Shown in pieces: positions 1 through 6,940 of a stretch of DNA of 11,822 nt (position 1 is its first letter; the number at the start of each line of letters is the position of its first letter). The notes under the pieces are model-generated. The model saw only the letters and a list, made by a program, of their open reading frames with translations, was not told where the DNA came from and did not search any database. A program made the translations under genes and the position numbers. This DNA is from SURF-24 sp964537965 (GTDB taxonomy: Bacteria; Bacteroidota; Ignavibacteria; Ignavibacteriales; SURF-24): assembly GCA_964537965.1 (NCBI GenBank), contig CAZIDB010000146.1, forward strand, positions 1 through 11,822. The letters run 5' to 3'.

Positions 1-89
1 GATCCCGTGCACCATCTTACATCCTAGTCAGATGCAAAATCCTTTGAAGTCAATTTTAAATTTTTACTATCTATTAAGTTCTCAGCCAT
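1..89 (-). CDS. korB: korB 5' end: 2-oxoacid:ferredoxin oxidoreductase beta subunit, partial, with in-frame TAG
   Basis: This is the start of the beta (thiamine-diphosphate-binding) subunit that partners KorA; the rest lies beyond the left edge. The ATG at 89-87 is preceded by a perfect AGGAGG (100-95) five bases upstream and overlaps the end of korA by 8 bp, the usual korA-korB coupling. The reading gives 21 residues ending KDFASD, then TAG at 26-24, then DVRWCTG in the same frame. Known KorB proteins begin with a stretch like KDFxSDQ-(D/E)VRWCxGCGD, so the TAG stands where glutamine (CAG) is expected and the frame is otherwise intact. The last partial codon (TC-) also departs from the expected cysteine. 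A sequencing error near a contig or clone end, or a true nonsense mutation, would explain it. The gene identity is likely; whether it is functional is open. Confidence 0.65.
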
Positions 90-1920
90 TATTTCCTCCT
101 AAGATTTTTTCAATCTCATCTTCAATCTCAGCAGCTTTAAAAGGCAAGCCGCGTACCTTATTAAATTGTAAAACATCAATCAGGTATTTGCTTCTGATTA
201 ACATTGCAAGCTGCCCAAGGTTAATTTCCGGTATAAGAATTTTTTTAAACCGTTTTAGTACTTCTCCTGTATTCTTCGGGAAAGGATTAAGATATTTTAA
301 TTGAGCGTGCGATACTTTTAATCCGTTATTTCTGCATCTTGTTACTGCTTCCGTAATTGCTCCGTGTGTACTTCCCCATCCAAGCACAAGCAGCTCCCCT
401 TCCTGTTCATGAATAACATGTAAATCAGGAATATCATTTTCAGCATTCTGAATTTTCTGATTACGCAGTTTTACCATGAAATCATGATTCTCAGGTTCAT
501 AGTTAACGTTGCCGTAAATATTATTTTTTTCCAAACCGCCAATCCTGTGTTCAAATCCAGCTGTACCGGGTTTTACCCAAGGACGAGCTAAGTTCTCATC
601 TCTTAAATACGGATGAAACTCTTCATTACCCACCCACTTTTTAACAGGTATTTCAGGTAATTGACTAACATCAGGAATTTTCCAGGGTTCAGAACCATTA
701 GCAAGATAACCATCAGTTAAAAGAATAACCGGCGTCATATATTTCACTGCCAACCGGGAAGCTTCAATGGCCATATCAAAGCAATCACTTGGAGAAATTG
801 CTGCAACAACAATAACCGGTGCTTCACCATTTCTGCCATGAACTGCTTGTAGTAAATCTCCCTGTTCTGTTTTTGTAGGTAAACCAGTACTTGGTCCACC
901 TCTCTGAACATCAACAATTACAATGGGAAGTTCAGTCATAATTGCCAGACCAATTGCTTCAGTCTTTAATGCCAGGCCAGGTCCACTGGTAGTAGTTATA
1001 GCAAGTGAGCCGGCAAAAGAGGCTCCAATTGCTGATGTTATTCCTGCAATTTCATCTTCAGCCTGATAAGTCTTAACTCCAAAATTTTTATGCTTACTTA
1101 ATTCATGTAAAATATCTGAAGCAGGAGTTATAGGATAAGAACCAAGGAATAACGGCAAACCTGATTTTACCGAAGCTGCAACAAAACCTATTGCAGTTGC
1201 TTCATTCCCGGAGATACTTTTATAAATTCCTTTTTCTAAAACAGCAGGTTCAACGTGGTAACGAGTGGTAAAGATTTCAGTAGTTTCACCATAAAAATAA
1301 CCTGCTTTCAAAGCTTTTGTATTTGCAGTAACAAGTTCGGGTTTCTTGCTAAATTTATCCTGTATCCAACTTAGTGTTGCATCTAAAGGTCTATCGTATA
1401 ACCAATACATCATACCAAGGGCAAAGAAGTTTTTACAACGCATAACTTCTTTATTTGAAAGCGGACAACCTTCCAAAGCTTTAACAGTAAGATTAGTAAT
1501 CGGTACTCCAATTACATCATAGCCTTTCAAAGAATCATCTTCAAGAGGATTATTTTCATAGTTAGCAAGCTTAAGATTCTTCAAATCAAATGCATCTGTA
1601 TTTACAATTATTGTAGCATCAGGTTTAAGATCTTTCAGATTTATTTTTAATGCGGCAGGATTCATTGCAACAAGCAAATCCGGATGATCGCCCGGAGTAT
1701 GAACATCACTGCTGCTAAAATGAAGTTGATAGCCGCTTACACCATAAAGAGTTCCGGCAGGGGCACGTATTTCAGCCGGGTAATCCGGCAGTGTGCTAAG
1801 ATCATTTCCAAATAAAGCAGTAGTATCGCTGAATTGTGTCCCGGTTAATTGCATACCATCTCCGGAATCGCCGGCAAATCTTACAGTAACATCTGTAAGA
1901 CGTTTTACTTCTTTAGCCAT
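82..1920 (-). CDS. korA: 2-oxoacid (2-oxoglutarate):ferredoxin oxidoreductase, fused gamma-alpha subunit
   Basis: Cytoplasmic enzyme subunit that, with KorB, oxidatively decarboxylates a 2-oxoacid (probably 2-oxoglutarate) to acyl-CoA while reducing ferredoxin. The 612 residues match the usual length of the fused form. Residues ~10-195 are the gamma domain (VRFAGDSGDGMQLTG at 13-27). Residues ~235-415 are the pyrimidine-binding alpha domain, with YPITPASDI at 262-270, a TTTSGPG segment near 309-315, RGGPSTGLPTKTEQGDL at 340-356 and GRNGEAP at 362-368. Residues ~500-600 are the transketolase-C-like part of the alpha chain. It starts at ATG 1920 with only a weak purine-rich AAGAGA upstream and ends in TGA inside the korB start. 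It follows dsbD by 68 bp with no obvious terminator between, so co-transcription is possible. Substrate specificity (2-oxoglutarate versus pyruvate or another 2-oxoacid) cannot be fixed from sequence alone. Confidence 0.93.
   Translation of the reverse strand: MAKEVKRLTDVTVRFAGDSGDGMQLTGTQFSDTTALFGNDLSTLPDYPAEIRAPAGTLYGVSGYQLHFSSSDVHTPGDHPDLLVAMNPAALKINLKDLKPDATIIVNTDAFDLKNLKLANYENNPLEDDSLKGYDVIGVPITNLTVKALEGCPLSNKEVMRCKNFFALGMMYWLYDRPLDATLSWIQDKFSKKPELVTANTKALKAGYFYGETTEIFTTRYHVEPAVLEKGIYKSISGNEATAIGFVAASVKSGLPLFLGSYPITPASDILHELSKHKNFGVKTYQAEDEIAGITSAIGASFAGSLAITTTSGPGLALKTEAIGLAIMTELPIVIVDVQRGGPSTGLPTKTEQGDLLQAVHGRNGEAPVIVVAAISPSDCFDMAIEASRLAVKYMTPVILLTDGYLANGSEPWKIPDVSQLPEIPVKKWVGNEEFHPYLRDENLARPWVKPGTAGFEHRIGGLEKNNIYGNVNYEPENHDFMVKLRNQKIQNAENDIPDLHVIHEQEGELLVLGWGSTHGAITEAVTRCRNNGLKVSHAQLKYLNPFPKNTGEVLKRFKKILIPEINLGQLAMLIRSKYLIDVLQFNKVRGLPFKAAEIEDEIEKILGGNNG
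95..100 (-). promoter_or_regulatory. Strong Shine-Dalgarno site for korB
   Basis: AGGAGG on the minus strand, five bases before the korB ATG (89-87) and inside the last codons of korA. It fixes the korB start and shows translational coupling. Most other genes here have weak or no such site. Confidence 0.75.
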
Positions 1921-1988
1921 AGTTTCTCTTTTAAATTATTAATAGAATTATTATTAAGTCTTTCTTTATGAATTAACGATTTATAAAA

Positions 1989-3815
1989 TCAATCAACCGC
2001 TCTCAGAATACTTAAAAACTCTTCAGGCTTAACAAAACCTGTTAATCTCTTAACTTCCTGCCCTTTGGAGTTAATAAGAATTATCGTCGGCATCCCTACA
2101 ATTTTAAATTTATTCCTGATCTTTTCTGTTTCTTCAGATAATGATTTAGTCATATCCACTTTATAATTATCAAACCTTGCAGCTTCATCAATAACCTTCT
2201 GATCAGAATAAGTAATAGCATCAAGTTCTTTACATGGAATACACCAGTCAGCATAGAAGTCAATCATTATCGGTTGATTAGCTGCCTTACTTTGTTCAAA
2301 GGAAGTATCCGAATAAACTTTCCATTCCGGTGAAACTTCTTTTGAAGGAATTAAAAAATAAACACCGGCAATAATAATTATACCAGATAAAACTGTTTTG
2401 AAAATTCTGAATCCTTTTACCTTCTTAGCAGACTTATCAAAAATCAAAATATATAAAGCAGCAAGAATCATATAAACAGGCAGCACATACTTCGAAATTT
2501 CTTTTGGAATTAATGGCAATGCAAAATAAAGAGCCATTCCCAGAAGTATAAAACCAAAAATATGTTTGATAGCATCCATCCAGAAACCAGCACGTGGTAG
2601 ACTTTTAATCTTTCCGGAGAAAAGAGCAAGAAATAAGTATGGCAAACCTAATCCAACGGCTAAGGTAAAAAACATCAGGAAGCCGTAAAACGGATCTCCT
2701 TTAGCGCCAACATAAGTTACAAGTCCAAGTACGAAAGGACCAATACATGGTGCTGCAACAATACCCATAGTTAATCCCATAAACAAAGCACCAAAGTAAC
2801 CTCCCTTTGCACCGCCTGCTTTAGCAACCCAGCTATCCGGCAATTTGAATTCATATAAACCGAACATACTAAGTGACAAAGCAATAAGTACAGCAACAAT
2901 TGCAAGTATTACAAAAGTATTCTGTAGTAACGCTCCAAATACTGCCCCGCTTAATGCAGTTATAACTCCAATTACTGAATAAGTAAATGCCATTCCCAAA
3001 ACATAAAGCACACCAAGTGTAAATAATTTTTTTGTACTGCCTTCACTCTGCCCACCAAAGTAACCAACTGTAATTGGAATTAAAGGGTAAACACAAGGTG
3101 TAAGATTAAGAGCTAGACCACCAAGAAAAACTAAAATTAAACTTAACAGCAATCCGCTTTTCTCAAAATCTGAAGTAGTAGAATCTGCATGTTGTATTTC
3201 GGCTTTCTGTAAGTTCTCTGCTGACTTTTTAATTTCACCCAACATCATATCAGACTTCTGCGTAATTGTATCTTCGTTTTGAAGAGAATCTGATTGCGAA
3301 GCATAAATTTCAAATGGAACAGACTGACTAACCGAGTTTGGAGGCAGACAAGTACTGTTATTGCAAGCCTGGTAATTAAGTGCGATGTTTAGTTTATATG
3401 AACCGGGCTTTGCTGTTTCCGGTACTTTAACTTTAGCTTCGATAATAAAATCCTTTTCATAAACTGAAACCGGCTTTTCGGAAAAGTCAAATTTCAATTC
3501 CGCAGCAATGGGATACTTAATTGATTTTATTTCCAGGCTAAGGTTAGTTGAAGTAAGTTTCAGGATTGTCGGAATGAGAAAATCATCATTCGGTTTATTA
3601 GAATTAATATGCCACTCATCTCCAACAGTAACCTTAACAGTGATGTTTCTTTCATCCCCGGCTTTTAAATTTTCTTTATCAAAAATAGTTTTAATGGTAA
3701 CTAGGCTAGAATTTTGCTCTACCTGCCCATTTGTTAAAGTATTAAAAAAGAAAAATATAGTGAGGAGAAAAAAATAACCCAAAATTTTATTTGATTTTTT
3801 CTTTCTGATTTCCAT
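1989..3815 (-). CDS. dsbD: Thiol:disulfide interchange protein DsbD with C-terminal thioredoxin domain
   Basis: Inner-membrane protein that carries electrons from cytoplasmic thioredoxin to periplasmic thiol proteins. Numbered from ATG 3815 (608 residues): basic n-region and hydrophobic signal peptide at 1-30; periplasmic DsbD-alpha-like domain ~35-175 with a C151-x4-C156 pair; about eight membrane helices ~220-490 with the redox cysteines C241 (LNLTPCVYP) and C357 (VAAPCIGP); C-terminal thioredoxin domain ~495-608 with WCIPC (C525, C528) and cis-proline P576 (GMPT). All three cysteine pairs are present, so it looks functional. The start is uncertain. The frame stays open to ATG 3953, inside nadE. 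ATG 3902 lies one base after the nadE stop and has GGAGGAG (3917-3911) upstream, but it would place a 29-residue polar, repeat-encoded stretch before the signal peptide. I prefer 3815 because it gives a normal signal peptide. Probably one operon with nadE. Confidence 0.92.
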   Translation of the reverse strand: MEIRKKKSNKILGYFFLLTIFFFFNTLTNGQVEQNSSLVTIKTIFDKENLKAGDERNITVKVTVGDEWHINSNKPNDDFLIPTILKLTSTNLSLEIKSIKYPIAAELKFDFSEKPVSVYEKDFIIEAKVKVPETAKPGSYKLNIALNYQACNNSTCLPPNSVSQSVPFEIYASQSDSLQNEDTITQKSDMMLGEIKKSAENLQKAEIQHADSTTSDFEKSGLLLSLILVFLGGLALNLTPCVYPLIPITVGYFGGQSEGSTKKLFTLGVLYVLGMAFTYSVIGVITALSGAVFGALLQNTFVILAIVAVLIALSLSMFGLYEFKLPDSWVAKAGGAKGGYFGALFMGLTMGIVAAPCIGPFVLGLVTYVGAKGDPFYGFLMFFTLAVGLGLPYLFLALFSGKIKSLPRAGFWMDAIKHIFGFILLGMALYFALPLIPKEISKYVLPVYMILAALYILIFDKSAKKVKGFRIFKTVLSGIIIIAGVYFLIPSKEVSPEWKVYSDTSFEQSKAANQPIMIDFYADWCIPCKELDAITYSDQKVIDEAARFDNYKVDMTKSLSEETEKIRNKFKIVGMPTIILINSKGQEVKRLTGFVKPEEFLSILRAVD

Positions 3816-3861
3816 TCTATTTATTTCGTTATTATTTCCGTTTCCATTTGATTTTTGCTGA

Positions 3862-3903
3862 TTCCATTTTCCATCATACATCTTCCATTTTCCATCCACC
3901 ATC
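3862..3903. repeat. Two-copy 21-bp tandem repeat at the nadE/dsbD junction
   Basis: Units 3862-3882 and 3883-3903 share a perfect 14-mer (TTCCATTTTCCATC on plus) and match at 18 of 21 positions. The array ends exactly one base before the nadE stop codon (3904-3906). Looser TTCCATT-like pieces continue to about 3810. In the dsbD frame the unit would encode DGKWKMY then DGKWNQQ, a polar stretch unlike any signal peptide, so it is more likely an inserted or expanded spacer than protein sequence. Confidence 0.7.
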
Positions 3904-5544
3904 TTATCTTCTCCTCCATCCCTGGACAATCGGATATCTTCTTCCGTAGCCAAAAGCTTTGGTTGATATTCTTAATGCTGGAGCCGCCTGTTTTCTTTTA
4001 AATTCGTTCATATCTACCATCCTTAGAACATTTTTTATTATGTCAGGGTTTCCTAACTCTTTAACTATTTGGAAAAATTCTTTGTTTTCTTCAAGGTACA
4101 TCTTCAGAATCTTGTCAAGAAAATCATATGCCGGTAAAGTATCCTGATCTACCTGGTTATGTTTTAATTCCGCAGAAGGCGCCTTTTCAATTATCTCACT
4201 TGGAATAATTTCCTGATCTTTATTGATGAAATTACATATCCTGTAAACATCTGTTTTATAAACATCGGCAATTACCGCGAGTGCACCGCACATATCTCCG
4301 TATAAAGTAGCGTAACCTGTTGCTAATTCAGATTTATTTCCCGTGGTCAAAAGAAGGTAACCGAATTTATTTGCGAGAGCCATCAAGTACATACCTCGTA
4401 TTCTTGGCTGAATATTTTCTTCAGTTATATCTTCTTTAATGTTTCCAAATGCCGGTTTTAAAACTTCTTTTACCTTTTCAAATACTGGTTGAATTGGTAT
4501 TAACCCTGATGAGATGCCGAGATTCTGTATTAGTTTCTTTGAATCATTAATACTTCCTTCGCTTGAAAACTCTGAAGGCATCATAATGACGTGAACATTT
4601 TCTTTACCCAACGCCTGAACAGCGATATATGTAACCAAAGCAGAATCAATTCCACCGCTTAATCCTACCAGTGCTTTCTTAAATCCTGTTTTGCTGCAAT
4701 ATTCCTTAACACCAAAGATTAGTGCTTCCAATGCTTCTTCCTCGTAACCGGCTTCCACATCAGATATAGATTTATAATCTCCTTCAGTATCGTATATGAA
4801 ATAATCTTCGGAATATTTTTTCCCAAGCATTTTAAGATTACCATCACTACCAAAGCACATACTGGCGCCGTCAAATATTAAATCCGTCTGTGCACCCGCG
4901 CAGCAAACGTAAGCAAGTGGAACTCTGTCTGCTTTGGTTAAAACAGAAAGCATTTCCCTTCTTTGTTCTCTTTTTCCATAAGCATAAGGCGAGGCGGAAA
5001 TATTTATGAGAACTGTTGCTCCAAGTTTAACCTGCTTTTCAACAGGATCATTAACATATCGTCTCTTCTTCCAGTAATCAACATCGTTCCAGATATCTTC
5101 ACAAATTGAAATGCCTAATTTTTCATCTTTGAATTCATGAATATCAGAATCTTTTCCCGATTCAAAATATCTTACTTCATCAAATACATCGTAGTTTGGA
5201 ATAAGAGTTTTATTCTGAATGAACCTGATGTTTCCGTCGTAACATAATAAAGCAGAATTAAATACATCGGTACCAACATCATCAAAGGACTCTGTTATTG
5301 CACCAAATATTAAACCTACTGATTTAGTTTCTGCTGCAATTTCTTCAGAGGCTTTCTTAACCGCTTCACGAAATTCTTTCTTCTCTACTAAATCCTGCGG
5401 TGGATAACCGGGCAGCGCAAGTTCCGGACAAACTACCAAATCAACTTTATCTTTTATTCCTTTTTTGTAATGTTCTAAGATTTTAAGCTTATTTCCTTCA
5501 ATATCACCTATAATTGAATTAAGCTGGCAAACAGCAATTTTCAT
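3904..5544 (-). CDS. nadE: Glutamine-dependent NAD+ synthetase
   Basis: Cytoplasmic enzyme for the last step of NAD+ synthesis: it amidates deamido-NAD+ using ATP and ammonia released from glutamine. The 546 residues are normal for the two-domain form. The N-terminal nitrilase-type glutaminase (~1-250) carries the family triad E41 (PELALPGYPP), K112 (NKTLIPNYDVF) and C148 (GISICEDIW). The C-terminal synthetase (~265-546) has the ATP-pyrophosphatase loop SGGIDS at 296-301, TTGNKSELATGYATLYGD at 400-417 and the conserved ending KAFGYGRRYPI. Start ATG 5544 begins MKIAVCQLN, the normal family N-terminus, with a weak AAAGG six bases upstream. It is the first gene of the minus-strand cluster and touches dsbD downstream. 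A TAGCTTTG element lies about 50 bases upstream. No missing key residue was seen. Confidence 0.96.
   Translation of the reverse strand: MKIAVCQLNSIIGDIEGNKLKILEHYKKGIKDKVDLVVCPELALPGYPPQDLVEKKEFREAVKKASEEIAAETKSVGLIFGAITESFDDVGTDVFNSALLCYDGNIRFIQNKTLIPNYDVFDEVRYFESGKDSDIHEFKDEKLGISICEDIWNDVDYWKKRRYVNDPVEKQVKLGATVLINISASPYAYGKREQRREMLSVLTKADRVPLAYVCCAGAQTDLIFDGASMCFGSDGNLKMLGKKYSEDYFIYDTEGDYKSISDVEAGYEEEALEALIFGVKEYCSKTGFKKALVGLSGGIDSALVTYIAVQALGKENVHVIMMPSEFSSEGSINDSKKLIQNLGISSGLIPIQPVFEKVKEVLKPAFGNIKEDITEENIQPRIRGMYLMALANKFGYLLLTTGNKSELATGYATLYGDMCGALAVIADVYKTDVYRICNFINKDQEIIPSEIIEKAPSAELKHNQVDQDTLPAYDFLDKILKMYLEENKEFFQIVKELGNPDIIKNVLRMVDMNEFKRKQAAPALRISTKAFGYGRRYPIVQGWRRR
3911..3917 (-). 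promoter_or_regulatory. Shine-Dalgarno-like GGAGGAG before the alternative dsbD start
   Basis: GGAGGAG on the minus strand is part of the last nadE codons (the GWRRR tail). It sits 8-10 bases before ATG 3902, the alternative dsbD start immediately after the nadE stop. It supports initiation at 3902, whereas signal-peptide structure supports 3815. It could also be only a by-product of the arginine-rich NadE tail. Confidence 0.4.
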
Positions 5545-5594
5545 AATTACCTTTTCTTTTTCGATGTAAAAATAGGAAAGATAAGAAGGTTAAG

Positions 5595-5602
5595 CAAAGC
5601 TA
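5595..5602 (-). promoter_or_regulatory. Candidate Bacteroidota-type -7 promoter element upstream of nadE
   Basis: TAGCTTTG on the minus strand is a perfect match to the TAnnTTTG -7 consensus known for Bacteroidota primary sigma promoters. It would give a leader of roughly 40-50 bases before the nadE ATG. No good TTG -33 element is seen at the expected distance, so this remains a candidate. Confidence 0.3.
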
Positions 5603-5654
5603 ACAGGAATGATATCTTGACACTATAATTTTACACGGACCACTTTGAAATAAG

Positions 5655-6137
5655 TTATTTGCAAATTTCCAGTAAAACAATCCTGGATGTAAATTCACAT
5701 AGAAATCTCAGGTGCCTGTTGCTAATTATGAAATCCTTAAACTTTGAAGTCGGTTGAACAATATTTAATAATTCTGTTTCAGGACGCTGGAAGAATACTG
5801 AAGGAATCAAACATAGCCTGTTAATTATTCCTATAAATGGAAGATGTAAAGGTAGAGTATAGCACTTTCCTAAAGTGCCATTCGTTTTTCGGGATAATAA
5901 ATGGAATATAAATTTGTAAAGTCTAACGGGAAGCAGAGCGCTTTTACATAAATGATTTCTAAAATTCCAGCATAATTGTTTGCGATCATTCTTATTCTGA
6001 TCAATATGGCAAAAATCAAAATAAGCGCTTCCCGTAAGCCTGCCATCGGAGAAATGAAGTTTTTTTTGATTAATTAAAAATAGTTTGTATGAATATAAAT
6101 CTTTGGAAGAGAAAGGACGTTTATTTTCTTTTTTCAT
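5655..6137 (-). CDS. Doubtful 160-codon open reading frame, function unknown
   Basis: An uninterrupted frame of 160 codons from ATG 6137 to TAA, with an in-frame stop only four codons before the ATG. Such a length is unlikely by chance in AT-rich DNA, which is the only support. Against it: the product is poor in Ala, Gly, Val, Asp and Glu, rich in Leu, Phe, Cys and basic residues, and has no recognisable domain, signal peptide or membrane layout. The frame also runs straight through a perfect hairpin and a spaced inverted repeat, as expected if nucleic acid structure rather than protein is conserved. The upstream sequence has no Shine-Dalgarno site and sits against a 12-bp hairpin. I do not recognise it, and consider a non-coding or decayed element more likely than a real protein gene. 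Confidence 0.2.
   Translation of the reverse strand: MKKENKRPFSSKDLYSYKLFLINQKKLHFSDGRLTGSAYFDFCHIDQNKNDRKQLCWNFRNHLCKSALLPVRLYKFIFHLLSRKTNGTLGKCYTLPLHLPFIGIINRLCLIPSVFFQRPETELLNIVQPTSKFKDFIISNRHLRFLCEFTSRIVLLEICK
5862..5878. repeat. Perfect 7-bp hairpin (GCACTTT / AAAGTGC)
   Basis: Arms 5862-5868 and 5872-5878 are perfectly complementary around a CCT loop. No T-run follows on either strand, so it is not a standard terminator. It lies in the middle of the doubtful reading frame. Confidence 0.6.
5926..6035. repeat. Spaced inverted repeat ACGGGAAGC ... GCTTCCCGT
   Basis: Arms 5926-5934 and 6027-6035 are perfect 9-mers facing each other across 92 bp. Similarity continues inward with an indel (GCGCTTTT on the left, and GCTTATTTT read from the right end on the opposite strand), so each arm is about 20 bp. 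One more base matches outside the arms if a mismatch is allowed. No target-site duplication is evident and no transposase lies inside. It may be the base of an RNA stem or the ends of a miniature element. Confidence 0.5.
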
Positions 6138-6141
6138 TATT

Positions 6142-6172
6142 AATTATGTACAATATTTTCTTGTACATAATT
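6142..6172. repeat. AT-rich 12-bp perfect inverted repeat downstream of the response regulator
   Basis: Arms 6142-6153 and 6161-6172 are perfectly complementary with a 7-base loop (TATTTTC). The core of each arm is TTGTACA. On the plus strand it is followed by TTTT; on the minus strand, the direction of the sensor-regulator operon, no T-run follows. It could slow transcription at the end of that operon or be a protein-binding site; the sequence does not decide. Confidence 0.5.
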
Positions 6173-6194
6173 TTAAATTATTTCATAACTCATT

Positions 6195-6224
6195 CAATCA
6201 CATAAATATGTGATTAATCAGTGA
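6195..6224. repeat. 30-bp direct repeat, copy 1 (downstream of the response regulator)
   Basis: It matches 6897-6926 at 26 of 30 positions in the same orientation (offset exactly 702 bp). This copy contains a perfect dyad, AATCACATA (6196-6204) with TATGTGATT (6207-6215), and an overlapping 10-bp palindrome TGATTAATCA (6211-6220). It begins 12 bases beyond the response regulator stop. Confidence 0.7.
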
Positions 6225-6235
6225 ATTGTCTGGAC

Positions 6236-6892
6236 TTAAATTTCCCCGCGCATCGATTTGCCAATAACCTCCGCCTTTGAATTTACATGTAACTTTCTAT
6301 AGATATTTTTAATGTGATGTCTTACTGTCTCAATTGAATTACCAAGATTGTTTGCAATAGCTTTATAACTCAACCCGTCAACCAATCCAGCTACAATAAG
6401 TTGTTCCTTGTCTGTTAGTGGCGATTTTATTTTTTCCTGTTTGGCAGGATTGAAATGCTCCAAAATTTTTCTTGCAATCTGAGGAGACATTGGCGCACCG
6501 CCATTTTTCAATTCAATAATTGCTTCCTTAATTTTATTAAGCGGAGTGTTTTTTAACAGGTAACCGGTAGCCCCGGCACAAAGCGACTGGAAAATTTTGT
6601 TGGCGTCATCATAAACCGTAAGCATAATAATATCAACATCCGGAAATTTTTGTTTTATGAATTTCATCCCGTTAATACCGGAGATACCCGGCAATCCAAT
6701 ATCGAGTAAAACAATATCCGGTGCTATGCAGGAATCAGATTGTTTCAGAAAATCTTCCACTGATTCTGTTGCAAGTTCACACAGAAACTCGCCTTGGTTT
6801 TTCAGAAATTCTTTCAGGGTTTCCCTGATGTCTGAAATGTCTTCTATAATTGCTATTGAAATCACATCCGAAATTAATTTCTTATTATGCAT
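6236..6892 (-). CDS. NarL/LuxR-family two-component response regulator
   Basis: Cytoplasmic DNA-binding regulator, 218 residues, presumably phosphorylated by the adjacent sensor kinase. The receiver domain (~11-130) has the acidic pair E17-D18, phospho-acceptor D64 (VLLDIGLPG), T92 (MLTVYDD) and K114 (YLLKNTPL), all standard positions. The C-terminal helix-turn-helix (~155-212) has the LuxR pattern: LTDKEQ, then GLSYKAIANNLGNSIETVRHHIKNIYRKLHV. The start at ATG 6892 is the first in frame after the kinase and has only a weak GCGGA upstream. It lies 48 bp after the kinase stop on the same strand, so the two are very likely one operon. The spacer contains copy 2 of a 30-bp repeat whose other copy lies just past this gene's stop. 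Target genes are unknown; the divergent glycoside hydrolase is the obvious candidate by position. Confidence 0.93.
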   Translation of the reverse strand: MHNKKLISDVISIAIIEDISDIRETLKEFLKNQGEFLCELATESVEDFLKQSDSCIAPDIVLLDIGLPGISGINGMKFIKQKFPDVDIIMLTVYDDANKIFQSLCAGATGYLLKNTPLNKIKEAIIELKNGGAPMSPQIARKILEHFNPAKQEKIKSPLTDKEQLIVAGLVDGLSYKAIANNLGNSIETVRHHIKNIYRKLHVNSKAEVIGKSMRGEI

Positions 6893-6896
6893 TCCG

Positions 6897-6926
6897 CAAT
6901 CCCATAAATATGTTATTAAGCAGTTA
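6897..6926. repeat. 30-bp direct repeat, copy 2 (upstream of the response regulator)
   Basis: This is the partner of 6195-6224 and lies in the 48-bp spacer between the kinase stop and the regulator ATG, four bases from that ATG. The dyad that is perfect in copy 1 has two mismatched pairs here (6901 with 6914, 6902 with 6913). Shared core on the minus strand: ACATATTTATG-x-GATTG. Confidence 0.7.
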
Positions 6927-6940
6927 TCATTAGATTTTTT

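Larger units (their letters stand above)
5545..6235. other. 690-bp region without a convincing gene, rich in inverted repeats
   Basis: This region lies between the nadE start and the response regulator stop. It contains a putative nadE promoter (5595-5602), a short GC-richer hairpin (5862-5878), a spaced inverted repeat (5926-5934 with 6027-6035), an AT-rich 12-bp hairpin (6142-6172) and one copy of a 30-bp direct repeat (6195-6224). Both strands were read for protein fragments. The only long frame is the doubtful one at 5655-6137, and plus-strand frames are interrupted by stops. It could be a structured RNA or a decayed mobile or repeat element; neither is proved. Confidence 0.5.

Noticed and set aside
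24..26. TAG reassigned to glutamine (alternative genetic code)
   Set aside because: More than 3,000 other codons in the window, including a 1016-residue gene, contain no in-frame TAG, although none of the complete genes uses TAG as its stop. A recoded TAG would appear elsewhere, so error or mutation is more likely.
3508..3777. Plus-strand open frame opposite the dsbD N-terminal domain
   Set aside because: It is antisense to the signal peptide and alpha domain of DsbD and has no start signals or domain.
3816..3953. The longest dsbD frame, starting at ATG 3953 inside nadE
   Set aside because: It overlaps conserved nadE codons by 50 bp, has no ribosome binding site, and puts 46 polar residues before a clear signal peptide.
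5617..5622. TTGACA on the plus strand as a -35 promoter element
   Set aside because: No TATAAT-like sequence lies about 17 bases downstream and no plus-strand gene follows.
5941..5957. Near-match (14 of 15) between the minus strand here and 10032-10046 in the divergent promoter
   Set aside because: Matches of this length and quality are expected by chance in AT-rich DNA of this size.
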